A stretch of 64,000 nt of DNA from assembly GCA_964351595.1 (NCBI GenBank), contig CAYGOT010000001.1:1-64000 (forward strand). Reading direction: 5' to 3'. The stretch is from UBA6059 sp964351595 (GTDB lineage: Bacteria > Bacteroidota > Bacteroidia > Cytophagales > Cyclobacteriaceae). The position numbers and the translations under genes were made by a program. The notes below the pieces were generated by a model. That model was not told the DNA's origin, searched no databases, and saw only the letters and a program-made list of their open reading frames with translations. Below, one piece after another: positions 52,259 to 60,723 of the stretch (positions are counted from its first letter, which is position 1; each line of letters opens with the position of its first letter).

Positions 52259-52288
52259 TAAAAAAAGCCGCACTTCGCGGCTTTTTTT
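52259..52288. terminator. Rho-independent terminator after mdh
   Basis: GCCGC and GCGGC form a stem flanked by a run of A residues before and T residues after, so it could stop transcripts from both directions. It separates mdh from the sugar-catabolic cluster. Confidence 0.9.
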
Positions 52289-52437
52289 ATGACCATTCGG
52301 AAATACAATCGGTCAGCTTTCGCTAAATTTTGATTTAATTAGGTTGCAGGTTGACTCAAATTGGAAATTTTTTAAAGTTTCAGCTTTCTTTTTGAGAGTT
52401 AACTAAGCGAACGGGATTAACCACTAAAACCAACACT

Positions 52438-53670
52438 ATGCAAGGTAACGGCACCAACATCAAGCTCAGCTTGATGATGTTTCTTCAATTTTTTATCTGG
52501 GGCGGCTGGTTCGTCACAATGGGCACTTTCCTGGGCAGCAACCTTGGTGCAACGGGGGGTGAAATTAGTATGGCATATTCTACCCAATCTTGGGGAGCTA
52601 TCATAGCACCATTCATTGTTGGATTGATCGCTGATCGCTTTTTCAACGCAGAGCGAATACTTGGCGTCATCCATCTGATCGGAGCAGTCCTGATGTATAT
52701 GATGGCGACCGCAACAGACTTTGGCAGTTTTTACCCTTTTGTTCTAGGCTATATGATCATTTATATGCCGACACTAGCTTTGGTCAACTCTGTGGCATTT
52801 CGCCAAATGGATGACCCCTCAAAAGACTTCTCTAAAATTCGCGTTTGGGGTACACTTGGTTGGATATTGGCGGGCTGGGTGATTAGTTTTCTGTTCGGGT
52901 GGGACTCCCCATCTAATATCGATGCGGGAATGCTTAGTAACACTTTTCTAATGGTAGCTATTGCATCAGCTACCCTTGGATTATTCAGTTTTGCATTACC
53001 TGCAACCCCCCCGAATGCTGCGAAAGATGAAAAAATTTCTCTTTCTGAGATAATTGGCCTTGATGCTCTAAGTCTATTGAGAGATCGAAATTTCTTAATA
53101 TTCTTCTTGTCCTCAGTCTTAATATGCATCCCACTTGCATTTTACTATCAATTAACAAATATCTTTCTTACCGAGGAAAGAGTTTCATATGCCACAGGAA
53201 TAATGTCTATTGGCCAGATGTCTGAAGTCCTTTTTATGCTTCTACTCCCACTATTTTTGAGAAGATTTGGTATAAAGATGACATTATTAATAGGAATGGC
53301 CGCCTGGGCCTTGAGATATCTATTGTTTGCATATGGCAATGGAGACTCATTGATGTTTATGTTAATTATTGGCATTGCACTGCATGGCATATGCTATGAT
53401 TTTTTCTTTGTTTCTGGACAAATTTATACAGACTCTAAAGCTGGTGAGAAATACAAAAGTGCAGCTCAAGGTTTGATCACCTTAGCCACCTACGGCGTTG
53501 GAATGATGATTGGTTTTTGGGCCGCAGGAAAGATATCAGATATGTACACCAACCCGGCAGGGCACGACTGGTCGACGATCTGGATTATTCCGGCAGGATT
53601 TTCGGCAGCTGTGTTGGTCATATTTTTATTGACTTTCAAAAACGAAAAGATCACTTACGACAAAGTATAA
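52438..53670 (+). CDS. NupG-type MFS transporter
   Basis: A 410-residue transporter with about twelve membrane helices. The N-terminal LMMFLQFFIWGGWFVTMGTFL and the MDDPSKDFSKIRVWGTLGWILAG region match the nucleoside:H+ symporter (NupG/XapB) branch of the MFS. Nearby sugar enzymes suggest the real substrate may be a sugar or glycoside product rather than a nucleoside (inference). It starts the cluster that runs to 63392 and is followed by the oxidoreductase gene after one base. Confidence 0.88.
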   Translation: MQGNGTNIKLSLMMFLQFFIWGGWFVTMGTFLGSNLGATGGEISMAYSTQSWGAIIAPFIVGLIADRFFNAERILGVIHLIGAVLMYMMATATDFGSFYPFVLGYMIIYMPTLALVNSVAFRQMDDPSKDFSKIRVWGTLGWILAGWVISFLFGWDSPSNIDAGMLSNTFLMVAIASATLGLFSFALPATPPNAAKDEKISLSEIIGLDALSLLRDRNFLIFFLSSVLICIPLAFYYQLTNIFLTEERVSYATGIMSIGQMSEVLFMLLLPLFLRRFGIKMTLLIGMAAWALRYLLFAYGNGDSLMFMLIIGIALHGICYDFFFVSGQIYTDSKAGEKYKSAAQGLITLATYGVGMMIGFWAAGKISDMYTNPAGHDWSTIWIIPAGFSAAVLVIFLLTFKNEKITYDKV

Positions 53671-53671
53671 T

Positions 53672-54805
53672 ATGGGAAATAAGATAAGACTTGGCATGAT
53701 CGGCGGTGGAGCCGATTCACTCATAGGTGTTGTTCATCGCATCGCCGCAAGCATGATGGACGAGTATGCACTCTATGGAGGAGCATTTAGCGTTGATTTC
53801 GAGGAAACAAAGAAGCTGGCTGACAAGCTCGACCTTGATCATAATCGTGTTTATCCATCCCTTGATGAGTTTATTGCAGGTGAGATGAAGCTGCCGGCAG
53901 AGGAGCGTATTCAAGCTGTGACAGTCGCCACACCTAACTTTCTTCACTATCAGATGAGTAAAAAACTCATCGAAAATGGGTTTCACGTGATATGCGAGAA
54001 GCCGATCACGATCACAGCCGCTGAGGCTGAGGAGCTATCGCAATTGGTGGATGAGCATAAGGTACATTTCTGCCTGACACATACCTACACGGGCTATCCG
54101 ATGGTACGCGAAATGAAGAGCCTGATTGCATCTGGTGCTATCGGCAAGGTGCAAAAGGTGGATGCGCAGTATTACCAGGGTTGGATAAATCCCGTCATTC
54201 ATGAGGCCGAGAAGCGAAAGAATGTTTGGCGCCTTGATCCTGCCAGGTCAGGTCAGAGCTGCTGCTTTGGCGATATTGGCGTTCATGCTTTCAATTTGAT
54301 AGAGTACACCACTGGTCTTGAAGTCGAGAAGGTGCTAGCGGATTTGGAGTACCTCTATGAGGACAATCCCCTGGATATTGATGGCACGGCGCTACTCCGC
54401 TTAAACAATGGATGCAAAGGAATTGTCCGGGCAAGTCAGATAGCCACGACAGAGGAGAATAACATTCAAATTGCTGTATATGGCGATAAAGGTGCTTTGA
54501 AATGGGGTCAGGAAAACCCCAATTACCTGTATCACCACCCCGAGGGTGAGTCGATGCGCGTGATCAAGCCGGGTTACGATTTCTTATCAGAATTCGCCCA
54601 AGAGAGCACCAAGTTACCGCCTGGTCACCCTGAGGGGTTATTTGATGCCATGGGTAACATTTACAACGGTATGGCTAAAGCAATCAGAGATAAGAGTTTC
54701 CGGGAAGGAGCTTTCCCTAATGTGAAGGACGGAGTACGCGGCATGAAGTTTATTGAAGCAGTGCTAGCGTCGCATAAGTCTGATCAGCGCTGGGTATCAT
54801 TTTGA
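53672..54805 (+). CDS. Gfo/Idh/MocA-family sugar oxidoreductase
   Basis: A 377-residue cytoplasmic NAD(P)-dependent oxidoreductase. The Rossmann start LGMIGGGADSLIG, the EKP motif (Glu109-Lys110-Pro111) and the active-site pair Asp201/His205 (GDIGVHAF) are present, so the catalytic set is intact. Members of this family oxidise inositol, glucosides at C3 or sugar derivatives. With the DUF1080 domain downstream, C3 oxidation of a glycoside is the favoured reading, though unproven. It is probably co-transcribed with the transporter just before it. Confidence 0.88.
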   Translation: MGNKIRLGMIGGGADSLIGVVHRIAASMMDEYALYGGAFSVDFEETKKLADKLDLDHNRVYPSLDEFIAGEMKLPAEERIQAVTVATPNFLHYQMSKKLIENGFHVICEKPITITAAEAEELSQLVDEHKVHFCLTHTYTGYPMVREMKSLIASGAIGKVQKVDAQYYQGWINPVIHEAEKRKNVWRLDPARSGQSCCFGDIGVHAFNLIEYTTGLEVEKVLADLEYLYEDNPLDIDGTALLRLNNGCKGIVRASQIATTEENNIQIAVYGDKGALKWGQENPNYLYHHPEGESMRVIKPGYDFLSEFAQESTKLPPGHPEGLFDAMGNIYNGMAKAIRDKSFREGAFPNVKDGVRGMKFIEAVLASHKSDQRWVSF

Positions 54806-54849
54806 TTGAGAATAAGCTGATTTAAGCGTCCCCAAGGTCCGCTTTCCAA

Positions 54850-54918
54850 GGTCTGTGGCACACAGACCTCAAACGCCGAGGGTAGGGTAGGAAATAGACG
54901 GTCTGTGTGCCACAGACC
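54850..54918. repeat. Nested inverted repeat in the sugar cluster
   Basis: GGTCTGTGGCACACAGACC (54850-54868) recurs as its exact reverse complement at 54900-54918, giving a 19-base-arm hairpin with a 31-base loop. Each arm is itself nearly palindromic. A half copy (GCCACAGACC) lies at 54931-54940. A related copy is at 27528-27550. Confidence 0.75.
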
Positions 54919-55045
54919 AAGGTGGAGCGAGCCACAGACCAAGGTTTGCTTCGGCTTAGAGAAACACATTCCGTTCATCATGCCAATTGCTAAAGGCCGT
55001 TAGATGGATGTTTTATTGGAGGAATTAAACAGAATAAAGAATTAA

Positions 55046-56098
55046 ATGAAGACGATCAAAGGACCTGCAATTTTCTTAGCCCAGTTCTTGGGTGATACTG
55101 CACCATTCAATGATATGGAGTCCATCTGCCGATGGGCTGCCCAGCTCGGTTACAAAGGTGTACAAATCCCTACCTGGGATGCCAGATGCATCGACTTAGA
55201 GCAATGTGCCAAGAGTAAGACTTACGCAGATGAGCTCAAGGGAAAAGTTGAAGGATGCGGAGTGGAGATCACGGAGCTGAGTACGCACCTGCAAGGTCAG
55301 CTTGTAGCTGTAAATCCGGCCTATGACCAGATGTTTGATGGTTTTGCGCCTAAGGAAGTGCATGGCAATCCCAAAGCCCGAACAGAGTGGGCTGTACAGC
55401 AACTCAAGTATGCTGCACAGGCCAGTCACAATTTAGGAATCAACGTACACGCGACTTTTTCCGGTGCTTTGGTTTGGCCTTATGTCTATCCCTGGCCTCA
55501 GCGACCTGCCGGTTTGGTGGAGGCCGGATTTGAGGAGTTGGCCAACCGATGGCTTCCGATTCTGAATGAGTTTGATGAGCAGGACGTAGATGTCTGCTAC
55601 GAGGTGCACCCAGGTGAGGATCTGCATGATGGAGTGACTTTCGAACGCTTCCTGGAAGCAACGAATAATCATTCACGCGTACGCCTCCTGTATGATCCGA
55701 GTCATTTTGTGCTACAGCAGCTTGACTATCTGCAATATATTGATTTCTATCATGAGCATATTCGTATGTTTCATGTCAAAGATGCGGAGTTCAACCCCAG
55801 CGGAAAGGCTGGGGTTTACGGTAGTTACTCTTCCTGGGTTGACCGACCGGGTCGATTTAGATCTTTAGGAGATGGACAGGTGGACTTCAAGTCGATCTTT
55901 ACCAAGCTATCGCAATATGGTTATGACGGATGGGCAGTCATGGAGTGGGAATGCTGCATCAAGAGCCCCGAACAGGGCGCTATTGAAGGCTCGAAGTTTA
56001 TTGCGGATCATATCATCGAAGTGACAGACAAAGCATTTGACGATTTCGCTGACGCGGGTACGGATGATGAGACGAACAGAAAAATATTAAGGTTATAA
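55046..56098 (+). CDS. Cytoplasmic sugar phosphate isomerase/epimerase-type TIM-barrel protein
   Basis: A 350-residue TIM-barrel protein of the xylose-isomerase-like superfamily with no signal peptide. Metal ligands are likely in CYEVHPGED, LLYDPSHF, FHVKDAEF and VMEWECC. It would isomerise or cleave a keto-sugar intermediate. It starts 240 bases after the oxidoreductase, past the inverted repeat, and 10 bases before the large lipoprotein gene. Confidence 0.86.
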   Translation: MKTIKGPAIFLAQFLGDTAPFNDMESICRWAAQLGYKGVQIPTWDARCIDLEQCAKSKTYADELKGKVEGCGVEITELSTHLQGQLVAVNPAYDQMFDGFAPKEVHGNPKARTEWAVQQLKYAAQASHNLGINVHATFSGALVWPYVYPWPQRPAGLVEAGFEELANRWLPILNEFDEQDVDVCYEVHPGEDLHDGVTFERFLEATNNHSRVRLLYDPSHFVLQQLDYLQYIDFYHEHIRMFHVKDAEFNPSGKAGVYGSYSSWVDRPGRFRSLGDGQVDFKSIFTKLSQYGYDGWAVMEWECCIKSPEQGAIEGSKFIADHIIEVTDKAFDDFADAGTDDETNRKILRL

Positions 56099-56108
56099 AC
56101 CAATCAAT

Positions 56109-59100
56109 ATGATCAATCTAAAATCAATGGGATCAGCCTTAGGGCTGATTTTCGTTTTAATTCTTGCCAGTTGTGGGACTGATTCCAAGACGACAGAGCG
56201 GCCAAGAGAACCCTGGGTATTCCGATCTGTACTTGACGAACAGGCCAGAATGGTCACTGCCGCACTTCACGATGAAATGTGGGTAGCCTACAGTGCTCAG
56301 AATGGTAACCTTTATAAAGTCTGGAAAGGGGGAGCCAACTTCGAAGGAGCCGTCTACACGACAGTACATGGTCCACAGCCGACCAGTAAGGGGTACGACT
56401 ACTTCGTTGGCGGTATCGATGAAAGCAATTGGAGCATTACCATGAATGGACAATCCTCCCCACCTTCAAAAGTGCAATTTAGAGGTCATCGGCTGACCGA
56501 TGAGGGAGTGGTCTTCAGCTATGAACTCAAAGGATCAGGTTACCATATTCTGGTAAGAGAGAATCCAGAGTATATTAAGCGAGGCAATCAGAATGGATTG
56601 ATTAGAAAATTTACAGTTTCGGGAATGCCAGCGGGTACTGAGCTGAGGCTTAACACGGTTTTTAGTTCATTACAAGTCGATTCGGACTACTCCACGACTG
56701 GAAATTTTGAAATGAAGAGTAAGGAAGAGCAGTCTTATGATCGAGGTAGTGTTTGGAACGTGACGGGTGATTTGATTTTCTCCGAAAATGGTGAGGCAGA
56801 ACTCAAGGTATTCTATCACCCAGGTTTTGACCGGTTGGAGATAGCGGACGGTGGTGCGGTGGCTACTAGCGATGAGGTCGAGCATCCCGGTAAGACCCTT
56901 ATCTACAATAGCGACTGTAAGACCTGTCACAACGAGGAAGTAAAGACCATCGGTCCTGCTTATATCACTGTTGCGAGACGGTATTCGGATACGGAAGAGG
57001 TGACCGAGATGCTAGCAGGAAAGATCATCAAAGGCGGAACAGGAGTGTGGGGTGAAGTCCCCATGACGCCTCATGCAACCTTAGAAGAGGAAGATGCGAA
57101 GGAAATGGTGCGGTACATCCTCTCGCTTGATGACGGAGATGCAGGCGGTGACGCCAGTGAGTGGCATCTTGGTGTGAAGACCATTCCGATCAAGCTACCG
57201 AACGAAGCACCTACCTTTAGCGGTGCTCGCCCTGGCCTGGCTGCCCACTTGTATCCGTTCTCCGGTGACCAACCCAACATGGAAGTGGTATTGTCGCAGC
57301 AGCCTATTAAGGCCGGCCCGGTTACTCAGATACATTGTCGAGAACAGGCGGACTTTGATATGATGGAAAACTTTGTGCTTGAGTTCAAGGGCAAGCTGAT
57401 CATCGGGCAGACGGGAAGCTACTCCTTCAGACTCGTCACCGATGATGGCTCAATCCTCTATATCAATGATAAAGAGATTATTAATCATTGGGATCTCCAT
57501 GGTCCTGAGCCGAAGGATGGGGAGATGTACCTTGAAGAAGGCGAGCATGCTGTTCGCATTGTCTACTTCCAAAAAGGTGGGGGTGCGGCTGCTTCTTTCC
57601 AGTATTTTGATAAAGAAGCGGGGCAGTTTGTCGTAGTGCCTGAGGACATGCTGAGTCATACGGCGGAAGACTATACCGAGACCAGGGTCTTTGTTTCGGA
57701 TGCCAAGCTGGTCAAGGCGATCCCAGGTGATCAACGACCATTGGAAGATGTACACCCGGCATTCGACCTCTATCAGGCCATTCCTGATGGTTTTGAGCCA
57801 AAGGTTGGCGGCATTGACTTCTTTTCCGACGGTAGTATGGTTATCTCTACGTGGGATTCTGTTGGTGCGATCTATCGCATCCGAAATCACACTAGCACGG
57901 ACCCATCTGAAATCACTGTCAAGCAAGTGGCAGGTGGCTTAGCAGAACCGCTGGGGATCAAAGTTGTTGAAGACACGATCTATGTACTTCAAAAGCAGGA
58001 ATTGACACAACTCATTGATCACGATGGAGATGAGCTGATAGATGAATACCGGACCTTCAGCAACGCATGGCGCGTATCTGCCAATTTCCATGAGTTTGCC
58101 TTCGGACTGGTTTATAAAGACGGCTACTTCTATGGTACACTTGCTACCGCAATATTGCCCGGAGGCGCCAGTGCACAGCCACAGATTCCCGATAGGGGCA
58201 AGGTGGTCAAGATCAGCCGAAAGGATGGCTCGTCAGAGTTCGTTGCTTATGGCCTGCGCACACCTAACGGAATCGGTGAAGGTGTCGACGGAGAACTTTT
58301 CGTAGCGGATAATCAGGGTGATTGGTTGCCCGCGAGTAAAATAGTCCATGTCAAAGAAGGGCAATTCTACGGTTCACGTTCTGTAGATCCTGAAGGCACT
58401 GTGAACACCAAAGAGAAGCTGCCAGTAGTGTGGCTACCGCAAGATGAAATAGGAAACTCGCCAAGTGAGCCTATCGCCATTAATGTCGGGCCTTATAAAG
58501 GACAGATGATCCATGGAGAAGTGACGCATGGTGGCCTCAAGCGTGTATTTGCTGAGAAAGTAGATGGGGAATATCAAGGAGCTGTTTTCCGCTTCACCCA
58601 AGGTTTGATGGCCGGTATCAACCGCATCGACTGGGGGCCTGATGGTTCGCTCTATGTGGGTGGAGTCGGCTCTACAGGCAACTGGTCGCATTCCGGTAGG
58701 AAGTGGTTTGGCGTGCAGCGGTTGGTCTATCAGGATCGTCCCGTATTCGAGATGCTGGCTGTAAGATCCAAGTCCAATGGGTTCGAAATCGAGTTTACTC
58801 AGCCGATCAAAGAAGGTGAGAAAGTGGATGCGAGCAATTTTGAAGTACAGCAGTGGTACTATCTACCTACGCCTGAATATGGTGGCCCAAAGCTGGATCT
58901 TGAGGAACTAGATATTAAATCATTCCATCTATCTGATGATCGAAAGAAGGTTTTTATTGAGCTGGACGGGCTAAAACCAAACCATGTGGTCTACTTCAGA
59001 ATTGCTAAACCATTCATCGGCAGTGGAGATTTGGAGCTTTGGACCACTGAGGCGTGGTATACCCTCAATGTCATTGGGTCCGAGCCAGGCTTTACTAACC

Positions 59101-59801
59101 CGGTAAGTGTGGCACATAACACGCTTTCTGATAAGGAGCAGCAAGACGGCTGGAAACTGTTGTTCGATGGAAAGAGCACTGCAGGACTTAGGAAATTTAA
59201 AGGTGACCAGATCGGTAAGCGTTGGAAAGTGACGAACGGCACACTGATGTTTGCAGGTAAGGATGCCAGCGATGAAGGCTGGCAGGCATCAGATGGCGGT
59301 GATATCATCATCACCGATAAGACTTACAAGAATTTTGAGTTGCAGCTGGATTGGAAGATATCCGAAGGAGGCAACAGCGGCATTATCTATAACGTCATTG
59401 AAGACGAAAAGTACGACTATGTATGGCAGACGGGAATGGAAATGCAGATCCTGGATAATGCGCGTCACCCTGATGGACAAATAGAGAAACACCGGGCCGG
59501 AGATTTGTACGACTTGATCGAGACGAAATTTGTGACAGCCAATGCTCCAGGAGAATGGAATAGCGTCCGACTGATTGTCCGGGATGGCTATGTTCAGCAT
59601 TGGCAAAATGGCTACAAGGTGGTCGAATACCAATTCGGCACCCCTGAGTGGGATGCGATGATAGCGGACAGCAAGTTTGTGGATATGCCAGACTTTGGTA
59701 CCGCCCGTGAAGGAGGCCATATTGCGCTGCAAGACCATGGAGATGCTGTCTGGTTCAGAAATATCAAGATTAGAGAATTACCTAACGACCCCAACCTATG
59801 A
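56109..59801 (+). CDS. Multi-domain lipoprotein: haem c, PA14, sugar-dehydrogenase-like propeller and 3-keto-disaccharide hydrolase (DUF1080)
   Basis: A 1230-residue lipoprotein (Cys22 in LILASC) with five parts. Residues about 30-250 are beta-rich. A cytochrome c domain carries C270-K-T-C-H274 and the likely axial Met319 (EVPMTPH). A PA14 domain spans about 370-500 (TDDGSILYIND). A propeller resembling glucose/sorbosone dehydrogenases spans about 550-880 (GIDFFSDGSMVISTWD). After an Ig-like linker, the last 220 residues are DUF1080 (LLFDGKSTAGLRKF), now linked to 3-keto-glycoside hydrolysis. The chain suggests oxidation of a bound sugar with electrons to haem, then cleavage of the keto-glycoside. 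That sequence of events is inference. It overlaps the next gene by four bases. Confidence 0.85.
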   Translation: MINLKSMGSALGLIFVLILASCGTDSKTTERPREPWVFRSVLDEQARMVTAALHDEMWVAYSAQNGNLYKVWKGGANFEGAVYTTVHGPQPTSKGYDYFVGGIDESNWSITMNGQSSPPSKVQFRGHRLTDEGVVFSYELKGSGYHILVRENPEYIKRGNQNGLIRKFTVSGMPAGTELRLNTVFSSLQVDSDYSTTGNFEMKSKEEQSYDRGSVWNVTGDLIFSENGEAELKVFYHPGFDRLEIADGGAVATSDEVEHPGKTLIYNSDCKTCHNEEVKTIGPAYITVARRYSDTEEVTEMLAGKIIKGGTGVWGEVPMTPHATLEEEDAKEMVRYILSLDDGDAGGDASEWHLGVKTIPIKLPNEAPTFSGARPGLAAHLYPFSGDQPNMEVVLSQQPIKAGPVTQIHCREQADFDMMENFVLEFKGKLIIGQTGSYSFRLVTDDGSILYINDKEIINHWDLHGPEPKDGEMYLEEGEHAVRIVYFQKGGGAAASFQYFDKEAGQFVVVPEDMLSHTAEDYTETRVFVSDAKLVKAIPGDQRPLEDVHPAFDLYQAIPDGFEPKVGGIDFFSDGSMVISTWDSVGAIYRIRNHTSTDPSEITVKQVAGGLAEPLGIKVVEDTIYVLQKQELTQLIDHDGDELIDEYRTFSNAWRVSANFHEFAFGLVYKDGYFYGTLATAILPGGASAQPQIPDRGKVVKISRKDGSSEFVAYGLRTPNGIGEGVDGELFVADNQGDWLPASKIVHVKEGQFYGSRSVDPEGTVNTKEKLPVVWLPQDEIGNSPSEPIAINVGPYKGQMIHGEVTHGGLKRVFAEKVDGEYQGAVFRFTQGLMAGINRIDWGPDGSLYVGGVGSTGNWSHSGRKWFGVQRLVYQDRPVFEMLAVRSKSNGFEIEFTQPIKEGEKVDASNFEVQQWYYLPTPEYGGPKLDLEELDIKSFHLSDDRKKVFIELDGLKPNHVVYFRIAKPFIGSGDLELWTTEAWYTLNVIGSEPGFTNPVSVAHNTLSDKEQQDGWKLLFDGKSTAGLRKFKGDQIGKRWKVTNGTLMFAGKDASDEGWQASDGGDIIITDKTYKNFELQLDWKISEGGNSGIIYNVIEDEKYDYVWQTGMEMQILDNARHPDGQIEKHRAGDLYDLIETKFVTANAPGEWNSVRLIVRDGYVQHWQNGYKVVEYQFGTPEWDAMIADSKFVDMPDFGTAREGGHIALQDHGDAVWFRNIKIRELPNDPNL

Positions 59802-60712
59802 AAACGAGAAGAATATTTATAAAGACGGCAGGAGTAGCCGCTGCGGGTATGGCCTTGATACCGGGCTGTGCACCATCTGCGAAAAAAGAGGAGACCATCG
59901 CTGAGGAAATTGTGTCAGAGGTAGCGATGGTGAACAAAGATATTGGGCTACAGATTTACACCGTAAGAAATCAGATCGATCAAGACCTGGAAGCTACAAT
60001 GAAGTCAGTGGCGGAAATAGGCTACAATCAGGTCGAGATATTCGGCTATAACAATGGTCAATACTTTGGAATATCGGCGGAGGACTTTTACGAGCTACTT
60101 TCGAAGTATGGATTAAGTCCAATCAGCAGCCACCATGGTACCGGACTGTCCCAGCCGGAGGCGCTAGGAACTTTGACCAATGGTTGGCAGCAGGCTGTGG
60201 ATCATGCTGCCATGGCAGGACAAAAGTATATGGTCATGCCTTTTCTACAGGAAAGTGAGCGGTCGCTTGAGCACTACAGAGCCCTACCGGAAATACTCAA
60301 TAAAGCGGGAGAGGCAGTAAAGGCCGCTGGCATGCAGCTTTGCTATCACAATCATGATTTTGAGTTTGTCGAAATGGAAGGCATGCTGCCCATGTATCAT
60401 ATCCTGGACAATACTGATCCTGATTTGGTGAAAATGGAGTTAGACCTCTATTGGATTACAAAGGCAGGCTTTGATCCTTTAGCCTTCTTCGAGAAGTACC
60501 CGGGACGTACGCCGCTTTGGCATGTCAAGGACATGGCCGACACAACAGAGCGCGGTTTTGCCGAAGTTGGTAATGGTATCATTGATTTCGAGACCATTTT
60601 TGCAAACAAGGACAAGTCGGGGATGACCCATTTCTTCGTAGAGCAGGATCAGTCAGATGACCCATTGAAGAGCATCGGGATCAGTTATAAGAACGTGTCA
60701 GACTTAGTATAG
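59798..60712 (+). CDS. Exported TIM-barrel sugar isomerase/epimerase-type protein
   Basis: A 304-residue TIM-barrel protein with an N-terminal export signal that has a twin-arginine-like TRRIFIKTAG core and a Gly-Cys (GC) lipobox-like end (MALIPGC). Metal-site segments are LCYHNHDFEF, KMELDLYWITKAG, PLWHVKDM and FFVEQDQ. It probably acts in the periplasm or on the inner-membrane surface on a product of the large lipoprotein, to which it is coupled by an ATGA overlap. A second, non-exported TIM barrel lies two genes upstream. Confidence 0.87.
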   Translation: MKTRRIFIKTAGVAAAGMALIPGCAPSAKKEETIAEEIVSEVAMVNKDIGLQIYTVRNQIDQDLEATMKSVAEIGYNQVEIFGYNNGQYFGISAEDFYELLSKYGLSPISSHHGTGLSQPEALGTLTNGWQQAVDHAAMAGQKYMVMPFLQESERSLEHYRALPEILNKAGEAVKAAGMQLCYHNHDFEFVEMEGMLPMYHILDNTDPDLVKMELDLYWITKAGFDPLAFFEKYPGRTPLWHVKDMADTTERGFAEVGNGIIDFETIFANKDKSGMTHFFVEQDQSDDPLKSIGISYKNVSDLV

Positions 60713-60723
60713 TCACATAGGTT

